The notes under the pieces: model-generated | What the model was told of the DNA's origin: nothing | Databases searched by the model: none | The model's input: the letters and a program-made list of their open reading frames with translations, nothing else | Shown here: piece by piece, positions 52,101-61,680 of the stretch | How positions within the stretch are numbered: position 1 is the first letter of the stretch | Layout of the letters: each line of letters begins with the position of its first letter | Program-made: the position numbers and the translations under genes | Origin: Eledone cirrhosa | Lineage: Eukaryota > Mollusca > Cephalopoda > Octopoda > Eledonidae | Direction of reading: 5' to 3' | Assembly (NCBI GenBank): GCA_964016885.1 | Contig: OZ024742.1 | Location: 11,672,181 to 11,736,180, forward strand | Length of the DNA: 64,000 nt

Positions 52101-55100
52101 CAGAACGTTAATTCCAGAAAGTAAATTCCAGAATGTTAATTCCATAACGTTAATTCCGTAAAGTTAATTCCAGAACGTTAATTACAGAACGTTAATTTCA
52201 GAACGTTAATTCAAGAATGTTAATTACAGAAATTTAATTCCAGAACATTAATTCCAGAACGTTAATTACAGAACGTTAATTCCAGAACGTTAATTCGAGA
52301 AAGATAATTCTACAACGTTAATTCCAGAACGTTAATTCAAGAAAGATACTTCTAGAACGTTAAATCCAGAACGTTAATTCCAGAACCTTTATTCCAGAAC
52401 GTTAATTCCTGAACATTAATTCCAGAACGGTAATTCCAGAACGTTAATTCCATAACGTTAATTCCAGAGCGTTAATTCCAGAACGTTTATGCCAGAACGT
52501 TAATTCCAGAACGTTAATTCCGGAACGTTAATTCAGGAACGTTAATTCGAGAACGTTAATTCCAGAACGTTAATTCCAGTACGTTAATTCCAGAACGTTA
52601 ATTCCAGAAAGTTAATTCCAGAACGGTAATTACAGAACGTTAATTCCAGAAAGTTATTTCGAGAAAATTAATTTCAGAACGTTAATTCCAGAACGTTAAT
52701 TCCAGAACTTTAATTCCATAACCTTAATTGCAGAACATTAATTCCGGAGCGTTAATTCCAGAACGTTAATTCCACAACGTTAATTCAAGAACGTTTATGT
52801 CAGAACGTTAATTCCAGAAAGTTATTTCCAGAACATTAATTCCAGTACGTTAATTGCAGAACGTTTATTCCAGAACGTTAATACCAGAACGTTAATTCCA
52901 GAACGTTAATTCCAGAAAGTTAATTCCAGAACATTAATTCCAGAACGTTAATGCCAAAACGTTTATTCCAGAAAGTTATTTTCAGATCATTAATTTCAGA
53001 GTTATTTCCAGAACATTAATTCCAGTACGTTAATTCCAGAATGTTTATTCCAGAACGTTAATTCCAGAACGTTAATTCCAGAAAGTTATTTGCAGATCAT
53101 TAATTTCAGAAAGTTATTTCCAGAACATTAATTCCAGTACGTTAATTCCAGAATGTTAATTCCAGAACGTTAATTCAGGAAAGTTATTTCCAGAACATTA
53201 ATTTCAGAACATTAATTCCAGAACGTTAATTCCAGAACATTAATTCCAGAACGTTAATTCCAGAATGTTAATTACAGAAATTTAATTCCAGAACATTAAT
53301 TCCAGAACGTTAATTCCAGAACGTTTATTCCAGAATGTTAATTCCAGAACGTTAATTTCAGAGCGTTAATTCCAGAACGTTAATTCCAGAACATTAATTC
53401 CATCCCGTTAATTACAGAACGTTAATTCCAGAACGTTAATTCTAGAACATTAATTCCAGAACGTTAATTCCAGAACGTTAATTTCAGAAACGTTAATTCC
53501 AGAAAGTTAATTCCAGAACGTTATTTCCAGAACCTTAATTCCAGAACGGTAATTGCAGAACGTTAATTCCATAACGTTAATTCCAGAACATAAATTCCAG
53601 AACGTTAATTCCAGAACGTTAAATCCGGAACGTTAATTCCAGAACGTTAATTCCAGAACGTTTATTCCAGAGCATTAATTCCAGAACTTTCTTGCCAGAA
53701 CGTTAATTACAGAACGTTAATTCCAAAACGTTAATTTCAGAACGTTAATTCCAGAACGTTAATTCCACCACGTTAATTCCAGAAAGTTAATTCGAGAACG
53801 TTAATTCCAGAAAGTTGATTCCAGAAAATTAATTCCAGAACGTTAATTCCAGAAAGTTAATTCCAGAACTTTAATTCCAGAGCGTTAATTACGGAGCTTT
53901 AATTCCAGAAAGTTAATTCCAGAACGTTAATTCCACCACGTTAATTCCAGAAAGTTAATTCCAGAACGTTAATTCCAGAAAGTTAATTCCAGAAAATTAA
54001 TTCCAGAACGTTAATTCCAGAAAGTCAATTCCAGAATGTTAATTCCAGAACGTTAATTCCATAAAGTTAATTCCAGAACGTTAATTACAGAACGTTAATT
54101 TCAGAACGTTAATTCAAGAATGTTAATTAAAGAAATTTAATTCCAGAACATTAATTCCAGAACGTTAATTCCAGAACGTTAATTACAGAACGTTAATTCC
54201 AGAACGTTAATTCGAGAAAGATAATTCTACAACGTTAATTCCAGAACGTTAATTCAAGAAAGATAATTCTAGAACGTTAAATCCAGAACGTTAATTCCAG
54301 AACGTTTATTCCAGAACGTTAATTCCTGAACATTAATTCCAGAACGGTAATTCCAGAACGTTAATTCCATAATGTTAATTCCAGAGCGTTAATTCCAGAA
54401 CGTTTATGCCAGAACGTTAATTCCAGAACGTTAATTCCGGAACGTTAATTCAGGAACGTTAATTCGAGAACGTTAATTCCAAAACGTTAATTCCAGTACG
54501 TTAATTCCAGAACGTTAATTCCAGAAAGTTAATTCCAGAACGGTAATTACAGAACGTTAATTCCAGAAAGTTATTTCGAGAAAATTAATTTCAGAACGTT
54601 AATTCCAGAACGTTAATTCCAGAACATTAATTGCAGAACATTAATTCCGGAGCGTTAATTCCAGAACGTTAATTCCACAACGTTAATTCAAGAACGTTTA
54701 TGTCAGAACGTTAATTCCAGAAAGTTATTTCCAGAACATTAATTCCAGTACGTTAATTGCAGAACGTTTATTCCAGAACGTTAATACCAGAACGTTAATT
54801 CCAGAACGTTAATTCCAGAAAGTTAATTCCAGAACATTAATTCCAGAACGTTAATGCCAAAACGTTTATTCCAGAAAGTTATTTTCAGATCATTAATTTC
54901 AGAAAGTTATTTCCAGAACATTAATTCCAGTACGTTAATTCCAGAACGTTAATTCCAGAACGTTAATTCCGGAAAGTTATTTCCAGATCATTAATTTCAG
55001 AACGTTAATTCCAGAATGTTTATTCCAGAACGTTAATTCCAGAACGTTAATTCCAGAAAGTTATTTCCAGAACCTTAATTGCAGAACATTAATTCCAGAA

Positions 55101-58100
55101 CGTTAATTCCAGAACATTAATTCCAGAACGTTAATTCCAGAACGTTAAATTCCATAACGTTAATTCTAGAACATTAATTCCAGAACGTTAATTCCAGAAC
55201 GTTAATTCCAGAACGTTAATTCCAGAACGTTAATTCCAGAACGTTAATTCCAGAACGTTAATTCCAGATAGTTATTTCCAGAACATTAATTCCAGTACGT
55301 TAATTCCAGAACGTTAATTCCAGAACGTTAATTCCGGAAAGTTATTTCCAGATCATTAATTTCAGAACGTTAATTCCAGAACGTTTATTCCAGAACGTTA
55401 ATTCCATAACGTTAATTCTAGAACATTAATTCCAGAACGTTAATTCCAGAACGTTAATTCCAGAACGTCAATACCAGAACGTTAATTACAGAACGTTAAT
55501 ACCAGAACGTTAATTCCAGAACGTTAATTCCAGAATGTTTATGCCAGAACGTTAATTCCAAAACGTTAATTCCAAAACTTTAATTCCATAAAGATATTTT
55601 CAGATCATTAAATTCAGAATGTTAATTCCAGAACGTTAATTCCAGAACGTTAATTCCAGAGCGTTAATTCCAGAACGTTTTTGCCAGAACGTTAATTCCA
55701 GAACGTTAATTCCAGAAAGTTAATTCCAGAACGTTTATTTCAGAACGTTAATTCCAGAACGTTAATTCCAGAACATTAATTCCAGAACGTTAATTCCAGA
55801 ACGTTAATTCAAGAACGTTAATTCCAGAACGTTGATTCCAAAACGTTAATTCCAGAAAGTTAATTTTAGAACGTTAATTCCAGAACGTTTATTCCAGAAC
55901 GTTAATTGCAGAACGTTAATTCCAGAACGTTAATTCCAGAAAGTTAATTCCAGAACTTTAATTCCAGAACATTTATTCCAGAACGTTAATTCCAGATCGT
56001 CAATTCCAGAACGTTAATACCAGAACGTTAATTCCAGATCGTTAATCCCAGTACGTTAATTCCAGAACATTAATTCCAGAACGTTAATTCCAGAGCGTTA
56101 ATTCCAGAGCGTTAATTCCAGAACATTTATGTCAAAACGTTAATTCCAGAACGTTAATTCCAGAACGTTTATGCCTAGATCGTAAATTGCAGAAGGTTAA
56201 TTACAGCACGTTAAATCCAGAACGTTAATTCCAGAACGCTAATTCCAGAAAATTAATTCCAGAACGGTAATTCCAGAACGTCAATTCCAAAATTTATTCC
56301 CAGAATGTTAATTCCAGAAAGTTAATTCCAGAACGTTAATTCCAGAAAATTAATTCTAGAACGTTAATTCCAGAACGTTAATACCAGAAAGTTAATTCCA
56401 GAGAGTTAATTCTAGAACGTTAAGTCCAGAACGTTAATTCCAGAACGTTATTTCCAGAACGTTAATTCCAGAACATTAATTCCAGAACATTAATTCCAGA
56501 ACGTTAATTCCAGAACGTTAATTCCAGAACGGTAATTGCTGAACGTTAATTCCAGAACGTTAATTCCAGAAAGTTAATTCTAGAACGTTAAGTCCAGAAC
56601 GTTAATTCCAGAACGTTTACTCGAGAACGTTAATTCCAGAACGTTAATTCCGGAACGTTAATTCCAGAACGTTAATTCTAGAACGTTAATTCCAGAACCT
56701 AAATTCCAGAAAGGTAATTCCAGAACGTTAATTCCAGAACGTTAATTCCAGAAGATTCATTCAAAAACGTTAATTCCAGAACGTTAATTCCAGAAAGTTA
56801 ATTCCAGAATGTTAATTCCAGAAGGTTAATTCCAGAAGGTTAATTCCAGAAAGTTAATTCAGAACGTTAATTCCAGAAAGTTAATTCCAGAACGTTAATT
56901 CGAGAACGTTAATTCCAGAACGTTAATTACAGAAACTTAATTCCAGAACGTTAATTCCATAACGTTAATTCCAGAAAGTTATTTCCAGAACGTTAATTCC
57001 AGAACGTTAATTCCATAAATTAATTCCAGAAAGTTAATTCCCGAACGTTAATTACAGAACGGTAATTTCAGAACGTTAATTCCAGAACGTTACTTCAAGA
57101 ATATTAATTCCAGAAAGTTAATTAAGAACGTTATTTCCAGAACATTAATTCCAGAAGGTTAATTCCAGAACGTTAATTCCAGAAAGTTATTTCCAGAACG
57201 TTAATTACAGAACGGTAATTTCAGAACGTTAATTCCAGAACGTTAATTCAAGAATATTAATTCCAGAAAGTTAATTCAGAATGTTATTTCTAGAAAGTTA
57301 ATTCCAGAACGTTAATTCCAGAACGTTATTTCCAGAAAGTTAATTCCAGAACGTTAATTACAGACCGTTAATTCCAGAACCTTAATTACAGAACCTTAAT
57401 TCCAGAACGTTAATTCCAGTACGTTAATTCCATAACCTTATTTCCAGAACACTAATTCCAGAACGTTAATTCCAGAACGTTTATTCCGGAACGTTAATTC
57501 CAGAACGTTCATTCCAGAACGTTAATTCCAGAACGTTAATTCCAGAACGGTAATTCCAGGACGGTAAGTCCAGAACGGTAATTCCAGAACCTTAATTGCA
57601 GAACGTTAACTCCAATACGTTAATTCCAGAAAGTTAATTTTCCAGAACGTTAATTCCAGAACGATAATTTCAAAACGTTAATTCCAGAACGTTAATTCCA
57701 GAAAGTTAAGTCCAGAAAGTTATTTCCAGAAGATTAATTTCAGAACGTTAATTCCAGAAAGTTAATTCCAGAACGTTAATTCCACAACGTTAATGCCAAA
57801 ACGTTAATTCCAGAAAGTTATTTTCAGATCATTAATTTCATAACGTTAATTCCAGAACATTTATTCCAGAACGTTAATTCCAGAATGTTTATTCTAGAAC
57901 GTTAATACCAGAAAGCTAATTCCAGAACGTTAATTCCAGAACGTTAATTCCAGAACGTTAATTCCAGAAGGTTAATTGCAGAACATTAATTCCATCCCGT
58001 TAATTCCTGAACGTTAATTCCAGAACGTTAATTCCAGAACATTAATTTCAGAACGTTAATTCCAGAACGATAATTTCAGAAACGTTAATTCCAGAAAGTT

Positions 58101-58605
58101 AATTCCTGAATGTTAATTCCAGAACCTAAATTCCAGAACGTTAATTCCAGAACGTTAATACCATAACGATAATTCCAGAACATTAATTCCAGAACGTTAA
58201 TTCCAGAAAGTTAAATCCGGAACGTTAATTCCAGAACGTTTATTCCAGAGCGTTAATTCCAGAACTTTTTTGCCAGAACGTTAATTACAGAGCGTTAATT
58301 TCAGAACGTTAATTTCAGAACGTTAATTCCAGAACGTTAATTCCAGAACGTTAATTACGGAGCGTTAATTCCAGAAAGATAATTCCAGAACGTTAATTCC
58401 ACAACGTTAATTCGAGAAAGTTAATTCCAGAACGTTAATTCCGGTAAGTTAATTGCAGAAAGTTGATTCTAGAAGGTTAATTCCAGAACGTTAATTCCAG
58501 AACGTTAATTCCAGAGAGTTAATTCTAGAACGTTAATTCCAGAAAGTTAATTCCAGAAACTTAATTCCAGAACGTTAATTCCAGAACGTTAATTCCAGAA
58601 CGTTA
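49156..58605 (+). repeat. 9.3-9.45-kb tandem duplication, copy 2
   Basis: Repeats L, H, M and the 44.3-49.1-kb region in order. Substitutions against copy 1 are few; those I noticed include GAACTTTCTTGCC at 53,687 for a T-run in copy 1, GTTAATTCC at 53,311 for GTTCATTCC, TTCCCGAACG at 57,038, ATTTCTAGAAAG at 57,285 and AGAAAGTTATT for AAAAAGTTATT near 56,970. Structural differences are about 56 bp lost near 54,020, 14 bp gained near 55,265 (TTCCAGATAGTTATTTCC) and extra units near 49,750 and 50,280. The end near 58,605 switches into CCATAACG / CCAAAACCTTAA units. Confidence 0.85.
57750..58605 (+). repeat. 1,247-bp tandem copy, left member
   Basis: This stretch, with TTCATAACG, AAAGCTAATTCC, ruler variant 57,992, CCGGTAAGTTAATTGC and GAAAGTTGATTCTAG, is repeated at about 58,997-59,850 with the ruler variant at 59,239. 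The two members are separated by about 390 bp. Differences include GTTACTTCC and an extra GTTTATTCC unit in the right member. The same series also ends the first 9.4-kb copy (48,300-49,155), but is single there. Confidence 0.75.
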
Positions 58606-58996
58606 ATTCCATAACGTTAATTCCAAAACCTTAATTCCAGAATGTCAATTCCAGAATGTTAATTCCAGAATGTTAATTCCAGAAGGTTAATTCCAGAAAG
58701 TTAATTCCTGAGCGTTAATTCCAAAACTTTCATTCCAAAAAGTTAATTACAGAACGTTAATTCCAGAACATTAATTCCAGAACTTTAATTCCAGAACGTT
58801 AATTCCATGACGTTAATTCCGAAACATTAATTCCAGAACGTTTATTCCAGAACGTTAATTCCGGAACGTTAATTCAAGAACGTTAATTAAAGAACGTTAA
58901 TTCCAGAATGTTAATTCCAGAATATTAATTCCAGAACGTTAATTCTAGAACGTTAATTCCAGAGAGTTAATTCCAGAAGGTTAATTCAAGAACGTT
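58606..58996 (+). repeat. Divergent satellite units between the 1,247-bp copies
   Basis: About 390 bp of 14-bp units with unusual variants: CCAAAACCTTAA, GAATGTCAATTCC, TTCCTGAGCG, CCAAAACTTTCATTCC, CCATGACG, CCGAAACATTAA and TTAATTAAAGAACG. I found no long match to it elsewhere in the window. It is still satellite in uniform orientation; no other content is visible. Confidence 0.75.
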
Positions 58997-59850
58997 AATT
59001 CCAGAAAGTTAATTCCAGAACGTTAATTCCACAACGTTAATGCCAAAACGTTAATTCCAGAAAGTTATTTTCAGATCATTAATTTCATAACGTTAATTCC
59101 AGAACATTTATTCCAGAACGTTAATTCCAGAATGTTTATTCTAGAACGTTAATACCAGAAAGCTAATTCCAGAACGTTAATTCCAGAACGTTAATTCCAG
59201 AACGTTACTTCCAGAAGGTTAATTGCAGAACATTAATTCCATCCCGTTAATTCCTGAACGTTAATTCCAGAACGTTTATTCCAGAACATTAATTTCAGAA
59301 CGTTAATTCCAGAACGATAATTTCAGAAACGTTAATTCCAGAAAGTTAATTCCTGAACGTTAATTCCAGAACCTAAATTCCAGAACGTTAATTCCAGAAC
59401 GTTAATTCCATAACGTTAATTCCAGAACATTAATTCCAGAACGTTAATTCCAGAACGTTAAATCCGGAAAGTTAATTCCAGAACGTTTATTCCAGAGCGT
59501 TAATTCCAGAACTTTTTTGCCAGAACGTTAATTACAGAGCGTTAATTTCAGAACGTTAATTTCAGAACGTTAATTCCAGAATGTTAATTCCAGAACGTTA
59601 TTTACGGAGCGTTAATTCCAGAAAGATAATTCCAGAACGTTAATTCCACAACGTTAATTCGAGAAAGTTAATTCCAGAACGTTAATTCCGGTAAGTTAAT
59701 TGCAGAAAGTTGATTCTAGAAGGTTAATTCCAGAACCTTAATTCCAGAACGTTAATTCCAGAGAGTTAATTCTAGAACGTTAATTCCAGAAAGTTAATTC
59801 CAGAAACTTAATTCCAGAACGTTAATTCCAGAACGTTAATTCCAGAACGT
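58997..59850 (+). repeat. 1,247-bp tandem copy, right member
   Basis: Second copy of 57,750-58,605, in the same order and orientation, with ruler variant 59,239. Small changes are visible: ATTTACGGAGCG near 59,600 for ATTACGGAGCG, and GAATGTTAATTCC near 59,580. It ends in a run of plain units. Confidence 0.75.
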
Positions 59851-61680
59851 TAATTCCAGAACGTTAATTCCAGAACGTTAATTCCAGAAAGTTAATTTTA
59901 GAACGTTAATTCCAGAACGTTTATTCCAGAACGTTAATTGCAGAACGTTAATTCCAGAATGTCAATTCCAGAATGTTAATTCCAGAATGTTAATTCCAGA
60001 AGGTTAATTCGAGAAAGATAATTCTACAACGTTAATTCCAGAACGTTAATTCAAGAAAGATAATTCTAGAACGTTAAATCCAGAACGTTAATTCCAGAAC
60101 GTTTATTCCAGAACGTTAATTCCTGAACATTAATTCCAGAACGGTAATTCCAGTACGTTAATTCCAGAACGTTAATTCCGGAACGTTAATTCCAGAACAT
60201 TAATTCCGGAACGTTAATTCAGGAACGTTAATTCGAGAACGTTAATTCCAGAACGTTAATTCCAGTACGTTAATTCCAGAACGTTAATTCCAGAAAGTTA
60301 ATTCCAGAACGGTAATTACAGAACGTTAATTCCAGAAAGTTATTTCGAGAAAATTAATTTCAGAACGTTAATTCCAGAACGTTAATTCCAGAACATTAAT
60401 TCCAGAACGTTAATTCCAGAACGTTAATTCCATAACCTTAATAGCAGAACATTAATTCCGGACCGTTAATTCCAGAACGTTAATTCCACAACGTTAATTC
60501 AAGAACGTTTATGTCAGAACGTTATTTCCAGAAAGTTATTTCCAGAACATTTATTCCAGTACGTTAATTGCAGAACGTTTATTCCAGAACGTTAATACCA
60601 GAACGTTAATTCCAGAACGTTAATTCCGGAAAGTTATTTTCAGATCATTAATTTCAGAAAGTTATTTCCAGAATGTTTATTCCAGAACGTTAATTCCAGA
60701 ACGTTAATTCCAGAAAGTTATTTCCAGAACATTAATTTCAGAACATTAATTCCAGAACGTTAATTCCAGAACATTAATTCCAGAACGTTAATTACAGAAC
60801 GTTAATTTCCATAACGTTAATTCTAGAACATTAATTCCAGAACGTTAATTCCAGAACGTTAATTCCAGAACGTTAATTCCAGAACGTTAATTCCAGAACG
60901 TTAATTCCAGAAAGTTATTTCCAGAACATTAATTCCAGTACGTTAATTCCAGAACGTTAATTCCAGAACGTTAATTCCGGAAAGTTATTTCCAGATCATT
61001 AATTTCAGAACGTTAATTCCAGAATGTTTATTCCAGAACGTTAATTCCAGAACGTTAATTCCAGAAAGTTATTTCCAGAACATTAATTTCAGAACATTAA
61101 TTCCAGAACGTTAATTCCAGAACATTAATTCCAGAACGTTAATTCCAGAACGTTAATTTCCATAACGTTAATTCTAGAACATTAATTCCAGAACGTTAAT
61201 TCCAGAACGTTAATTCCAGAACGTTAATTCCAGAACGTTAATTCCAGAACGTTAATTCCAGAAAGTTATTTCCAGAACATTAATTCCAGTACGTTAATTC
61301 CAGAACGTTAATTCCAGAAGGTTAATTCCGGAAAGTTATTTCCAGATCATTAATTTCAGAACGTTAATTCCAGAACGTTTATTCCAGAACGTTAATTCCA
61401 TAACGTTAATTCTAGAACATTAATTCCAGAACGTTAATTCCAGAACGTTAATTCCAGAACGTTAATTACAGAACGTCAATACCAGAACGTTAATTACAGA
61501 AGGTTAATTCCAGAAAGTTAATTCCAGAACGTTAATTCCAGAAAGTTATTTCCAGAACATTAATTCCAGTACGTTAATTCAGAGAACGTTAATTCCAGAA
61601 CGTTAATTCCGGAAAGTTATTTCCATATCATTAATATCAAGACGTTAATTCCAGAACGTTTATTCCAGAACGTTAATTCC
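59851..61680 (+). repeat. Patchwork stretch with 351-bp local tandem repeats
   Basis: Short pieces of other regions follow each other: GAAAGTTAATTTTAG (as at 46,410), GAGAAAGATAATTC and CCTGAACATTAA (as in S2), and then repeated cassettes of GAAAGTTATTTCCAGAACATTAA, CCAGTACG, CCGGAAAGTTATTTCC and GATCATTAATTTC. The landmark GTTAATTTCCATAACG near 60,801 recurs at 61,152, 351 bp (25 units plus 1 bp) later, and the cassette recurs again in altered form near 61,540. One register break, TTAATTCAGAGAACG, is at about 61,576. No gene. Confidence 0.75.

Noticed and set aside
29130..58605. Whole right half as pure assembly artefact
   Set aside because: The third copies of L, H and M carry private substitutions and whole-unit indels, so at least part of the duplication is real; artefact remains possible for the identical 7.6-kb pair and is stated there.
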